Positions 47,371-59,790 of a stretch of DNA of 64,000 bases are shown here, piece after piece. Where the stretch lies: positions 30,864,388 through 30,928,387 of the forward strand of contig CM034597.1 in assembly GCA_020091685.1 (NCBI GenBank), written 5' to 3'. Numbering within the stretch: the stretch's first letter is position 1; the number at the start of each line of letters is the position of its first letter. Origin of the DNA: Lutjanus erythropterus (taxonomy: Eukaryota > Chordata > Actinopteri > Lutjaniformes > Lutjanidae). The notes under the pieces are model-generated. The model was given only the letters and a program-made list of their open reading frames with translations. It made no database searches and had not been told where the DNA came from. Both the position numbers and the translations under genes were made by a program.

Positions 47371-49259
47371 CGCTCACCAGAGAACAAATAAATAAATGAA
47401 TAAATAAATAAAGCAAAAGCAAAAACCACAAACATTTGGTACTCTGACTGCTGCTGCTGCGTGCTCAGACATGTAACTCAACAGCCGACCGACACACACG
47501 CACAGATTTCCTCTGTGTTCAGCCTTTAAGTGCCCTCTGTGTAATAAATATGGAACAGCTGCTTTATCATTTCATTTTTTATTCAATCGGCTTCTCCCAA
47601 AGTATTTCACAAAATCACACACACACATAATGCAGCCGTTTTCAGTCTCAGAACAATAGAAAGATAGAAAAAATCTCAGTTTTTCAAAGCTGAAATATTT
47701 GGTTATAATTTGAACATAAACATATTTAACCTATATAAATCTGGGTGCATCATTACAAGCTCTGGACTGAAATGATATTCTAAATGATAGAAAATGCATT
47801 CAAAATAATTTTAATGAATGATTAATTGTTATAAAAGTCATTTATCAACCTGTAATACCAAAAGTTCTCTGGTTCCAGATTTGCAAACTTGAAGTCCTGC
47901 TGTTTTTCTCTGTTTTAACTGTAAACCTTGAGCTTTGGGAACCTGCGGTGGGTATTTTTCAGGGTTGCAGCTCATTTTGAGGACACCGAGGTCATGTCCT
48001 CTGTATTCTCAGAGTTTATGGGGGTTAATGACAGGAGAAAGAGTTTACATATCATACATTTTAGGGTTTATGTCTGGTATTTTGTAAAACTAAATATCTT
48101 AAAATTTAAAAAGCTTTTTGGCTAAAACTGAATGCATTAAAACAAAAGAGATTATCCTGCATCTTCCACCATAAATACATACATGGTAAAGAAGAGAAGG
48201 CTTTAAAACAACATGTAGACTGAAATGTAGAGAGATTTTTTAGTGTATGAAAGTAAATTAAATGTTTTTTTTTTAAATACCACAAAAATTGTACAGGTTG
48301 GTGGCTATTCAAAAAATAATTAGGGGATGGGCAAAGTTGGACCCCTAGTTTTCATTATTGTTTTTTATTGTTTGATGTTTATAAAATGATTTTGCAGTTA
48401 TTTGAAAAATGTAAATGTTTTAATAAAGAAAACAATCCAAATGTTTGCAGCCCTGCCGCCACAGAAACTTATTTTAAAGTGTTCAGCCCCACCGGTGGGT
48501 CGGTCATGAACAAATAACTTATTCATGTTGTGCAAACTTTCTTCAAAAACACACTTTTATTAGGTTTAGTTATGCTTTTTGCATAGTTTGTAAAGCTACG
48601 CAAGCTAGGAAAGACCTCCAAGTTTTGAGCATTTTACTCAGAATAAGTAGCTAAGTGTTGGAACAAGCAGATATAGAATTATAGTTTGATTTGTCTGAGC
48701 GGATTTAAAGCAACCTAAGGGAGAGTTAATGGGAAGATCAAGAGTTCAGGAGGTGAAAAAATAAGTAGAATATGTCAGAATAGCTGGCATTAAATATCTC
48801 TATTCTGCTGCCCGGGATCCACATATTAATATCTGGTTAAATACCAGCTTTCTGACATATTTAACATAAAGTTAACCTCCTAAAATCTTTATATACACCC
48901 TTAAGTCTGCAAACCTTAAATGCCTTTGCATAATTTTATACTAATTTCTCAAACAACTCAGGCATATTTGGTATTTTAATTAATTTATTCCAATAAAAAT
49001 CCTGTAATCCTCTAATTAGACTGAACTAGACAGGACAGTTCTGCTCAACCTCGCATCTAATTTTCCCCAGTGACCATTTGTGGTATTGCAGCGAAAAATT
49101 CACTAAGGCACGATTATAAACGAAACATCTGTAAAACTGTTGAAAGGACACCTCGAACTGCAAAGAAGATCAGTTATGACTCTTTCGATCATGAATTTTT
49201 GATCCATGGAGTTTTCATATTCGTAAAAACTTTCCTCAAGCCGAGAAAAGTTATTTAAA
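47371..49259. other. Intergenic AT-rich DNA, no gene seen
   Basis: Short (AAATAA)n-like tract at 47385-47412. No recognised repeats or coding exons. Confidence 0.5.
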
Positions 49260-49720
49260 AATCTGTGACGTTATCACAACGTAAAGTCTATGGGCTGAGC
49301 AGGAACTCGTGGGTGGAAGCAAGGGGGGAAACACTGCTGCACATATTCAGTGAGCCTTACAATCAGGAAGTGACATTATAATATGTCTATGACCGCACTT
49401 CTTGGGGATTCGTTAAAAACATCACATCATTTACAAGCTAGCTAAAAAGTTAGCCAAGTTAACCAACTCATGATGGCTTGGCAGAGAAGCTCTAATTTCT
49501 CCTCCGTCTGGGAAAAACTTGTTGGATGAATTAATGGGGCAATATGGCCAAAAATAGAAGATTAAAAAACAGTAGGAAAACAAGAGACTTGGCAGTTTGT
49601 TGCCTGGGTCCAGACCTTTGAATCCAACTACTCCACTGAGCTGACTGATTCTCAATAGACACGGAGTGTAACGCGTTGATAATTCAGTCTGCTATCAGGC
49701 AAAGGCAGTTACTCAATCCA
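49260..49720. repeat. Interspersed repeat region including dispersed family copy 3
   Basis: Words such as GTAAAGTCTATGGGCTGAG are repeat-like, and GATAATTCAGTCTGCTATCA at about 49676-49698 matches the same words in the 12983-13165 copy. Confidence 0.45.
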
Positions 49721-50597
49721 TCTCAAGGGCAGACATTTTAAAAGTTAAACTTCCTCAAATGTAAGATTAGAGATAATATCAGTGGGATTCGTCTGAACAT
49801 GTCTTAAATGCACAAGAAAGAAACCAAGAATTAAAATACTGACAGTTTGGGTTGGTGAAATGTCCTGAGCACAACAAAATAATGAAAAAGAAAAAAGGAA
49901 AATACAGGGTAGAGTTTCTGCAGATAAAGACACAACCACTCACTTCTACCTGCTCACAGGTGATGATGGTATGATTATATGAGTCTATGTATGAGTTATT
50001 TATTTATTTATTTATTTTTAGAAAAATGTTTCATATTATACCTTTGAAGTTAATACTAGATCACAAGAATGAACTTTAGTGCCAAAACTAGGGTTAAAGA
50101 GAAGTTTAAATTGAATCATTCTTAATTTTAAGATGATTTAAAAGTTTAGTGCCACACATTTAATAATAACTCATGATTTAATCCGGTTTAAAAATGAATC
50201 CTTGTTGTTGCAACTTAGCCATAGAATATTTCTATTTGATGAAATGATGCGGCCATAAAAACATCCAGAACACCCAGAACATACTGAGGATGTGCTGCTG
50301 TTGTACGCTGCAAGGAGGTTAAATACATATAAAAATATGTGAAAATGCATGATTTCTTTTCCCACATATTAAAAAGTATTCAGCTTGATGTAAAAACAGC
50401 TCAGTGACATTTTCTTGTTCAGTCTCAGTCTGCATGTTGCCGTCGCTCTGAGTGAATTGTGTGCGATGAGGTTTGATTTCAAGCCTTGGGGTTTTCGGGG
50501 TCTTGGGACCACTCACTTACCCTCCCTCCAGGCAAGCTGAAATCGCACCCCTGGGCCAGTGGATGACCCTTCTTATCCCCACCCCCTTCACACACAC

Positions 50598-50707
<110 letters not shown>

Positions 50708-50861
50708 ACGGTTAAGCACTCACTCACATACACACTGAGTGAAAAAGGGTCGGACTTGGCAGAGGAATCCCATCGTTTTAGAGAGGGATCCCATTAAAAG
50801 TGCATGAGTGTGTCTGTCTAGGAATCAAGACACCCGCTCTGCTGCTCAGCCAATTGCTCTG

Positions 50862-50862
<1 letters not shown>

Positions 50863-50897
<35 letters not shown>
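50863..50897. repeat. (GT)n microsatellite
   Basis: About 17 uninterrupted GT units. Confidence 0.95.
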
Positions 50898-50901
<4 letters not shown>

Positions 50902-53900
50902 ATTCATGCACACAGTTATTAGGGCATTCTGTGGTGGGCATCACTCACTGTATGCTGAGGAGATGTAGAAGGTTGGATGAAATCTGAGCGTTTTGCAGCT
51001 TCTTTATTTCCACTTTGGATCATTAACACAGTCTTTCTATCTTTAAATCATATTTATATCCCAGAAAAATAAATGACACGCCCAGGATAGATGCAGACTC
51101 TGAGGTGAGAGGTTTTGATTTTTATGTCAGTGATCAATTGTCTCTGTCTGGAGCTGCCTGTCCTTCGCTTTTTCCAGCGCAAACCTGAAATTTAACATTT
51201 TGCATTTTCATTATTAACCCTGTAACGCCATTTATGTCATAACTGAGTTTCTGAGACTTCTACAACATCAGTATGATCAATATGTTCCTGAAAATCCTGT
51301 TGTATGCAATCTGAGACATGTCTTCTGCCCTCTGGTGGATTATCAGTGAACTGCAGGCAGCAGCCGACCTGTGAGTGCAAAATCCAACATGGCTGCCTTG
51401 ACATACTAATGTTTTTAGCAAGAAAATCTATGCTGATTTTGAAAAAATCACAGTAAGAAAAACAGTTGTATTGTTAGAAATATTTAAACATTGGATCAAT
51501 CCATTATTACATAATATCCTGTATGTTATTTTATAGGAAAATGGTGCTGAAATCATGTGTATCAAATATGATACAGCAGATATATAAGATAATTTATCAT
51601 TATTCTATTGAATATCATGATGCAATCTGCAGGTTACCCAAAATAATCATAAGTACACTGTTAAATAGTCATATTAATATAAATTTAGAGTGGAGTGGAG
51701 CTACTTATATGCAGTTTTTATATATGATATACAACCTGCTTGGATGTTGCAAACAATTATTAGCAAGTGAGCACTTTCTAATAATTGTGTTTTTATTTGT
51801 TTGTTTCATTAGAACAATTCTTTAGTTTTAATAATCTGTATGTTATATTGACCAAACTGTTTTTGTTGACCACAAGATGACATAAAAACATTCCTGTTTG
51901 AAAAAAAGAATCAAACAAATCGAAATGTTGCAGTTTTTCCAAAAGCAATGGATATTTTGTTTTTATTTCTAAAATAAAAATTATTGAGATCAATGATTTT
52001 TTAAAAACAAATGTCTGATGTATCAAATATGACATGAATAAAATATTATATATGTAAATGATATAGAAAAACATCAGAAGGAAACACTTCATCTTAAAGA
52101 AAATTTGAATTTTATGGCAGATATGTGAGGTGTCAGGCTTTACAGGGTTAAAAGACAAATCAAACACTGAAGCAGAGACATGAGTGAAGGTGTTGGAGAC
52201 GCAGCGGTGAAAAAGTGAGATTAAGGAAAAAGAAATGCAGTCTTCAAAAACAGATGCAACATTTCAACCTTTAACTCTCATCCTGCCAACATATTTAACA
52301 TACGGACTGATAAATAAACTGCTGTAAGAAATAACAGAAAAATGTTAAATGTTTCAAAACATGATTACTTCTTACGTAATTAATGTGTCCTGAAAAACAA
52401 ACAAACAAACAAACAGATTGTTATTATTTGAGGAAGGTGACAGTAATTTCAGGTAAACATTATTTTTGTGCCATTTTGACCCCAATATAAAATAAATGAA
52501 ATAAACCTGCAGTCATTCAAACTTAAACACCTTTTAACTTTATTTGTCTTTCAAAACAAAAGCAGTTTGAGACCACCATCCTGTCAAAATAAAGACTTAA
52601 TAAAGGTTTCCATTTCCTGCACCTTTACCAATTAACAACAATTAATTTGACCTTGTTTTAATCATCTTATTATTACTTTATTTCTGCTTTTCAGCTTCCT
52701 TAATGATTTTATTTGGCACCATTATAAATTAGGGTTATGCCTCAGTGTGTTTTCTGGGGATTTAAATAAATTCATGATTAATTTCAAATTTAGATTTTAC
52801 ACTTTAATGTAAAATGAATGTTGTTTACATACAGCTATGAAGACTATACGCTACATGACACACACTTAAGCTCAAACTGGCATTTGACAGGGGTAAGCAG
52901 AGTGCACCTACACACCCCGATAGTGTGTGATACTTTAAATTAGGACACATAGCAAACATGAACTCAATAAATAAATTGTTCAGTCTATTAAAATTGCACA
53001 GGTGGAGTTAGATGCTTTTGAAAAAAATGACTGATGAATTCATGAAAAACTGTAATTACAGAATAAAGTATGTGAGATATGACAAAACGTTATACCTCTG
53101 GGGTCTGTGGGTAACCAGCTGGTTGGATTAAGGTTAAAAAATTATCTCATTTCAACCTTGAAGATTTTCATCGGGTCAAAACTCTTAGTCCCTGTATGTA
53201 TTACTTCTGTCCTGCACCTGTTCTGCACCTGCAACTACGGCTCGATGTTCACAATATCCTTTAAAAATAAGATTAAACATCATTATTAGTTTCCCAAAAT
53301 CAATTCTGAAACGACAAATTGTTGAAACTGAAGTTGTAAATTAATGATTACTAAATAGAATCATTCACATGTCAGATTTAAAGTGAAATCTTAAGAAAAA
53401 AAATATTTTTTTATCATAAAACTCAACTAAAAACTGTTATAATTTACAATACAGATAGAGCATATGTCTAAATATTTTAATTTTGACATACATAATTTAA
53501 AATATAATTAAAAATATAATTACTGGAGTTATTATTATTAAAAGATCACAACAAAGTATTTACTTAATATACAGCATGGACTGATTTTGTTCACACATAT
53601 CAGTGCAGCCTACAGATCCGGTCAGGACCAGACAGAATAATAAAGCTGTCTTTTCTCTGTCATTACACCATCAAATATTATATTTTTCATGTGTATGAAA
53701 ACTTAATGTCTAATCAACTCCATTGGCAAAAGTTCAGCAATTTGTTTGTGTTCATATCTGCCAAAAACTAAACAGGAAACAAGTTTAATTAATTTTTGTT
53801 CGTGACAATTTATCTTCCAAACTGTCGTCACGTCTTTTTAAACTCCTGAAAATACAAAATAGGCAAATAAATAATGAATAGTGAATAAAAAATGAAGAGT

Positions 53901-53919
53901 TTCAGGTTGTTTGTCTCAC
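50898..53919. other. Very AT-rich intergenic DNA, no gene seen
   Basis: No exons, RNA genes or recognised repeats. If the exon at 53920-54179 begins a minus-strand gene, this would be its intron, but I could not find a downstream exon. Confidence 0.5.
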
Positions 53920-54146
53920 CTGATCGTCTGTTTTTCTCCCCCTGTTCCTCCACAGTCGCTGTGAGCGGACGGAGCGGTGTGATGTTCAGAGGAGCTCCGG
54001 GCACAGAGAGGAGCACTGCGGCACTCTGCTGCTGCTCCTGCCGGGCTGCTGCCGCTCCTCCTGCGGCCACCAGGCGGCGCTGCTCGCACACAAACCCGGC
54101 GAAGCTCAGCCGGGGCCACAGAGGGGCCACAGCAGAGCAGCAGGTC
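53920..54146 (-). CDS. Candidate coding exon of an unidentified minus-strand gene
   Basis: On the minus strand a strong acceptor (TTTGTTTTGTTTTGCAG, ending at 54180) and a strong donor (CAG followed by GTGAGA, exon end 53920) bracket a 260-bp GC-rich island in AT-rich DNA. The frame whose third positions are most G/C-rich gives MGTCCSAVAPLWPRLSFAGF from an ATG at 54146, continuing CEQRRLVAAGG with Ala- and Gln-rich stretches and PGAPLNITPLRPL. A second minus frame (Cys/Arg-rich) and a plus-strand frame with its own acceptor-like tract at 53930-53955 are also open, so frame and strand are not certain. I do not recognise the product. It could be a first coding exon after a 5'UTR intron. Confidence 0.4.
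54066..54083 (+). promoter_or_regulatory. CTCF-like motif
   Basis: GCCACCAGGCGGCGCTGC differs by one base from the vertebrate CTCF core CCACCAGGGGGCGC. It lies inside the GC-rich island of the candidate exon, so coding constraint could also explain it. Confidence 0.4.
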
Positions 54147-54539
54147 CCCATAACAAGAGAGCGAGAGGTCAGAGCAGATCTGCAAAACAAAACAAACACA
54201 CACAGCTTCACAGCTTCAGGTTAGTTTGGTTAATGTTAATATTAAAGGACTATTACGCCAAACTGGTACCATTTGCATGTTATAACTATTCAAAATGAAA
54301 CCGCAGTCTCTGTATTTTTTTCAGCACTGTACACATTTAACATATACAAAATGTTTAATAATCAATCTCAGGCCATTTTATTTATTTTTCACAAGGTTTC
54401 TGAGTGGAAAATTTTTTCGAAACAGGGCTGAAATGATCTTTGATTGCACTTTATGTTACAGTACACTAATGAGACATAAACAAGCTAAAATGAGAGAAAA
54501 AACAGAAATAATGTTATTTATTAGACAGTATTAGAGCCT

Positions 54540-55008
54540 TTATCAGACCCTTATTAGACTTTATTAGGAGGTAATTACAGGCACATTACAACAGAACTGT
54601 ACTGTAAACTAAAGTATATTATTTCCCACTGTTAGACCAGTCCTGTTACCTAAATTATTTCTTTATTATTTATTATCTTTATTATTTATTATTTAGATTT
54701 TATTAGAGGGTGCTTAGAGACACAATACAACAGAACTGCACAGTAAACTAAAGTCAAATCATATATCTGCTGCTTCCTCGTTTAAAACCAATATGTGCAC
54801 CAGATCTACCTAGTTAGATTACAGAGGCAGACGAATATTTAGTGACTGCACAGACTTAATGTAATATTGTAGCAGATAATATAGGCATCGGTCTTCTGTA
54901 CTCGCTTCACTTTAGTTTACAGTACAGTTCTTCTCTAATAAAGTCTAATAAATAATATTAAATAAATAATAAATAATAAAGAAATAATTTAGGTACCAGG
55001 ACTGAATG
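54540..55008. repeat. Foldback repeat with roughly 100-bp inverted arms
   Basis: AGTCCTGTTACCTAAATTAT at 54641 is inverted at about 54985-55006 (ATAATTTAGGTACCAGGACT). Inside it, CAGTAAACTAAAGT at 54739 pairs with ACTTTAGTTTAC at 54910. A partial direct duplicate of the inner arm lies at about 54555-54615. Confidence 0.7.
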
Positions 55009-55500
55009 TTGAGACTGACATACATGCAATATGATCAGAAACAGAGAAAATAGACTAAAAGAATTTACTTTTGGTCTTCCTGTTACCTTCAGCAGACTCA
55101 AATGCTGCTGCCTCCCGTTGATCATGTGACTTACGTAACGTCCCAAATTTTCAGAGGGGGCAATGTGTCACTGTAACAGGACGGAGCAAAAACAACTAAA
55201 ATATACTGAATTTCTGGTGAGAAAATTTATTTAAATGTCTAAATTAGAAATAGAGTCACATGATAATACAGAAAAAAAGATTTCTGAAGGATTTTAATCA
55301 TTATTTTTAATGCTTAAGTGTTCTGATTAAGGTTCTACATAATAATCAAAATGCAATTAAGTCAAAGTACAGGATACTTTGCTTGGTAATATAATGTATT
55401 ACACAGATATTTTTCACGCACATTTATGCATGTAAAGTTCAAGAGATGGAAAAAGCACTGATTCAAGCCTAATATTAATATTTTCTCTGTTGTTTCAGCA

Positions 55501-56585
55501 TTTTGTTTGTCTTATTTTCTTTTCTCTTCTCCACTGACTCTCCCTGTTTCCTTTCCTCACCCTGTACCTCTTCCTCACTTTTTCCGCTGCCTCCCCTCAT
55601 CTCCCTCCTCTCCTCTTTTCTCCTTCTTCATGTCCTCTCCTCTCCTCTCTTCTTCTCCTCTTAACTTCTTTCAACTCTTTTGTCACTTCTCTGTTTCTAT
55701 CTGTCCTTGTCATCTCCTCCTCTCTTGCTCCTCACTTTCTTTCTCTCTGCTTGTTTTCTTCTCTCTTCTCAAGTTTCATTGCATCTGCTTATTCTTCAAT
55801 CCCCTCCTTTCATTTTTCCTCTCTTCACCTTATCTCCTCACTCTGTTTCCTCTCCTTCTGCTCTTCCTCATCTCCTTACTTCCTCGTCTTGTTTCTTCTC
55901 CTCTACTGACCTTTCCTCTCCTCTTTTCTTGCTTCTTACTTTTCTCCTCTCCTTTTATTTTTGTTTTTTTTCTTCTCAGGGTTTATTACATTTCCTTGTT
56001 TATTTCCTCTCCCAACTCTCCTTCTCAGTGCCCTCCTCTTCCTTTCCTTTCCAACCTTTTCTCCTGTACTCTTTTTGTCTTTCCTCTTCTCTTCTCATCT
56101 CCTCTCCTCCTTGCTCTCCTTCTTTATTTCCTTCTTTCTTTGGCTTCTTTTTTTCCTCTTTATTTCTTCTTCACTTCCCTCTCCTCTTTCACCTCCTTGC
56201 GCCCTCACCTTGCTTCCTTTCCTTTCGTCTGAACTTTTGCATTTTTCCTCTCTTCCCCTTCTTAATCTACCTTTATTTTTCTTCTCCTTCTCGGGTTTTA
56301 CTACACCTCCTTGTTCTTCTCACTTTCCTTCTCAGTATCCTCATCTTCCTTTCCTTTCATCTCCTTCTGCCTCATCTTTTCCTCAATCTTTTCATCCTCT
56401 TCTTTTCTTGTTCCTCTCCTTTCTTTACTTTACTCCTCTTTTTGCTCTCCTTTTGTTACATCTTTTCTTTTCTTTTATATTGTCTTACCCTTTCTCCTCT
56501 TTTATATATTCTCCCCTTCCCTCCTCTCATTATTTTGTTTCCTAACATCTTTTTCTTTCTCCTCTCCTCTCCTCTCCTCCGTCCT
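55501..56585. repeat. 1.08-kb polypyrimidine/polypurine tract
   Basis: Almost every base on the plus strand is C or T. Scattered A and G occur, mostly in TTAC, CATC and CTGC words. Because stop codons need purines, long frames arise by chance here (for example 55680-56687); they are not genes. Mirror-symmetric CT-rich stretches could form H-DNA. Confidence 0.9.
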
Positions 56586-56683
56586 GGCAGCGCTCCAAGG
56601 ACGGATGGAGGGGGAGCATCTGGAGCGCGCTCAGTGGCGCTGACAGCTGTCACTTTGGCTGGTGCTAATGCAGACGGGCTAAC

Positions 56684-57049
56684 CTGAAATGAGCAGGGAC
56701 AGGCCTGAAGCTCAGCCTCAGCGTCACTGACCACCTCCTCCACCTCCTCCTCCTCCTCCACGGGGAGGGAGAGGTAGCAGCGGAGTGCGTGGTGAGGGCT
56801 GAGGTGCAGGGTGCTGTGGTGGGTTGGGAGAGATAAGGCAGCGGATATAAGAGGGGTCAGCGGGGTCACAGTGTGGTTAGCACTGACAGCAGGGCTCTGA
56901 AAGTGATCCAGCAGCAGCAGCAGCAGTGCTAACAGAGAGGCAGAAAACAAGACGGGGCAGAAGGAAGAAAACGACCGAGGAAGGAGGGAGGAAGGAGCAG
57001 TGATGGAGGAGGAGAGGTTAGATGGAGGATGAGAACCATTAGGGCCCAC
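56684..57049 (-). CDS. Candidate first coding exon of an unidentified secreted or membrane protein
   Basis: Reading the minus strand from ATG at 57049, 122 codons run to TTTCAG followed by the donor GTTAGC (exon end 56684, phase 0). Residues about 25-50 form a signal-peptide-like core, SFCPVLFSASLLALLLLLLD, followed by an Asn-glycosylation site (NHT) and a His/Ser-rich segment. A Cys (RCYLSLP) is followed by an acidic run of Glu with VEEVVSDAEAE and then CPC. Third codon positions are G/C-rich in the second half. I do not recognise the family. The Glu run derives from a GGA-type trinucleotide tract, so part of the frame may be low-complexity. The next exon would be at lower coordinates; the 54179-53920 exon is one possibility, in a different frame from the one preferred there. 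Confidence 0.45.
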
Positions 57050-58079
57050 GATCTCAACCTTTTTTTTCTCCTTTTAATTAATTTTTAGGTCTTGAGGAGG
57101 TAAAAATCCTCCACTAAAATAAAAAAAGTAAAACGTAAAGGTAAAGATTTTCAGCACAACACAATTTCCAAAGTCAAGAGTAAATTTTCAGTCTTAACTT
57201 TGATGAGAAGTCTTTATGGTAAGTAGTGGTTAATAAATCATTTATCAATGCTTTATAGCTCAGTAATGTGTCATTAGTAATCAAACCAGTCATTCATAAA
57301 GGATAAATAGGGTTATGACTTTCTGATAAGCCAAAAAGTTTACAGTTCCACTTTAAAATATTGTTAATGAAGGGTGTCACAAAGTGGTGAAAATATTGTA
57401 AAAGATGTATTATTATATATAAACTGATATTGATTTTTTTAGGTGTCTAAAATACATGTTGCTGCTGTCCACAGAAGTACATCACTTAGCTTCTTACACT
57501 GGTACTCCTGCTGCTTCTCCAGTAATGTTTCAACCGCCACGTATTGTAGGTAAAAACTTCACTTCAAATAATCCAAACTATCCCTTTTAGGTCAAAGTAC
57601 TAAAAAAAGTTTACTTCACAGGTAGCTTGTGAATTCCACTAAGGGACAGAGCTGAGCAACATACTGATATATTGATAAAAAATGATATCAATATTATTAT
57701 ATGAGACTAGATATGGTCTGAGATTTTGGATAGTTGGATTGTTACATCATGATCTGACATAAGTGTTGTCTTTTCCTCATTTTAAAGGCTGCACTACAAC
57801 AAAGTGAAGTAATTGTTTGAACTTACAGATTGTACTAGCTGTTCGTGTTATTTGCCTTTACCCACCTGGTCATTACATCCAGCAGGAAGCTGCATTCCAT
57901 CAGGACCAAAACGTCACGCCAGAAGATCAGTTTCCTCCTCTGCAGCTGGCCTCATCAACCAGACCAGAGACCCCCAGCTGACACTGACTCTCCCTCCCCT
58001 CTCCTCACTCTACACATTACGTAAATGTAAAGTTCAGCCAGATGACTTCATCTTACACATTGCAAATATTCTAACTAGC
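57050..58079. other. Upstream of the 57049 exon; no gene seen
   Basis: AT-rich DNA. It would hold a promoter if 56684-57049 is a first exon, but no CpG island or core promoter motif is evident. Confidence 0.4.
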
Positions 58080-58350
58080 CTTACATTTTGCACTTTCCTG
58101 GATAAGTTTGTACAGCTCCTTCTCTCATTAAAATAACATATTTGTACATATTGTCTCCACTGTTTATATTTTTAGACATTTTTGTATACTGACATTTTCT
58201 ATTCTTCTTATTTTCAATTTCTGCTGCTGTTTTTTTGCCCTAATAGCTATTTATATTTTTTGGTGCTTTGTTGGTACTTATGCACCAATATTCCACAGCA
58301 AATTCCTTGTATGTGAAAACCTGCTTGTCAACAAAACTGATTCTGGTTGT
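58080..58350 (+). repeat. 3' end of a fish interspersed (LINE-like) repeat
   Basis: Ends with AAATTCCTTGTATGTGAAAA, CCTGCTTG and CAACAAAACTGATTCTGGTT, a recurring 3' terminus in fish retroposons. 5' portion not recognised. Confidence 0.55.
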
Positions 58351-58919
58351 TATTTGGTCAAAAATATAGTTATCTGCTACTTGAGTTGATTTTTGCCCAG
58401 CTCTAGTAACTGTTGTAATGTTATTTTAGAAAAAATGTGCACCAAATATCAAGATATATATTGTATATTGCAGCATAATCTAAAAATATTATTTATAAGC
58501 CATATTACCTTGGCTTACAAAGGAATAAATAAAATCTTTATCTCTATCCAACGTTGCAGCATAATTTATTTCTATTTTGTAGTATTAATCTGAATCTGCA
58601 AAGTAACTAAATGTAGAACAAATTCATATAATGGAGGAAGAAGTTACTTTTTGGATGGTCATCTAAAGGCTTCTGTTTAGGGAAAAAAAGCATTCCTATA
58701 ATTTAATTCTATTCATTCTTTAAAAGTCACCACAGTGCAGGAAACAAAGTGTAAAATTTTCTGGGGGTGGACCTCCTCAACCCCTGCTTTGATTTTAACA
58801 TTCTCTGTATTTCATAAGTCTCAGTGTTAGAGAATATGGCCCTATCACATACAGCTGGTGCCCCTTTGACGTTTTTCACCCCTGCCCCTCAGACAGCCTG
58901 AGTCCGCAACTGCTCAAAG

Positions 58920-58975
58920 TTGTAAATAAGTACAGTACTTGAGTAAATGTACTTACTAGTTACTTTCCACCACTG
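58920..58975 (-). repeat. Dispersed 'GGTGGAAAGTAACTAGTAAG' repeat end
   Basis: On the minus strand it reads GTGGTGGAAAGTAACTAGTA followed by CATTTACTCAAGTACTGTAC, the 5' end of a very common fish repeat; other pieces are at 32218-32290 and 37455-37605. Confidence 0.65.
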
Positions 58976-59183
58976 CGTCCCCACCCTCATGCTGGGAATC
59001 ACTGCATTAGAAAGAGGAGATAAGATGAGAGACACACAGAGGAAAACAGAGTGTAGAAAAAAAATGCAACAATGGAAGGATGAAGTGACAGTTGTGTCTC
59101 TGCTCATTATAATGCCTGGTGTCAGTCTTTGTCTTTCCTCCTGTATCTCCATGAATGTCAGATGGATGCTCACTTTAACTCCG

Positions 59184-59189
<6 letters not shown>

Positions 59190-59231
<42 letters not shown>

Positions 59232-59240
59232 TGTGCGTGT
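59190..59240. repeat. (GT)n microsatellite
   Basis: GT units with ATGT and CGT interruptions toward the right end. Confidence 0.95.
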
Positions 59241-59378
59241 CTGTGAGCGTCCCACTCTGTGCATATCCACAGTGCGTGCTGATTCAGCTCGTTATCTGAT
59301 GGAGCTGTAGACAGAATGAGTTTAAATCTCAGCATCGCCGCAAGCTCTCACACTGCTTCATCTACTGTTTGCACTCAT

Positions 59379-59379
<1 letters not shown>

Positions 59380-59452
<73 letters not shown>
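59380..59452. repeat. (CA)n microsatellite, about 36 units
   Basis: Uninterrupted CA dinucleotides. Confidence 0.97.
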
Positions 59453-59454
<2 letters not shown>

Positions 59455-59599
59455 TACACTGCACATATTGGGCTTCACAGGTACACACAGGCTATAAATG
59501 AAAGGTATAACAGACAACACAAAAGTAAGAAAGAAACTGAGGGTTTTTATGGCTTTAAAGTGCTTCCTCCAGAAGAAAGGGAAGTATCTTGACACCCAT

Positions 59600-59790
59600 T
59601 ACCCCTTTAATGTTAATTGCTATGTGTTGCTCCGACAGCCTCCGCTCTTCTGATTTCAGACCCTCCACCAGACTAGAGGGTCCAATGTCGGTGTTCTGGT
59701 TCATCCCACAGGTGTTGGATGGAGTTGAGGTCAGGGCTCTGTGCAGACCAGGCAAGTTACTCCATACAAAACTGGGAAAACATTTCTGCT
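59600..59790 (+). repeat. Dispersed fish repeat (DNA-transposon-derived)
   Basis: GACAGCCTCCGCTCTTCTGA, TTCATCCCACAGGTGTTGGA and GGTCAGGGCTCTGTGCAG match a high-copy fish repeat. Related end sequences lie at 39595-39700. Confidence 0.65.

Noticed and set aside
55507..56687. Long plus-strand open frames (up to 335 codons)
   Set aside because: They arise because the polypyrimidine tract lacks purines and therefore stop codons. The peptides are only Ser, Leu, Phe and Pro.
56580..56690. Plus-strand exon starting after CTGGCAG at 56590
   Set aside because: The acceptor-like signal is explained by the pyrimidine tract, and the plus frames are short and lack a donor; the minus-strand frame is better supported.
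58889..59592. Open frames through the GT and CA tracts (runs of His-Thr or Cys-Val)
   Set aside because: Simple-sequence translation, no coding signature.
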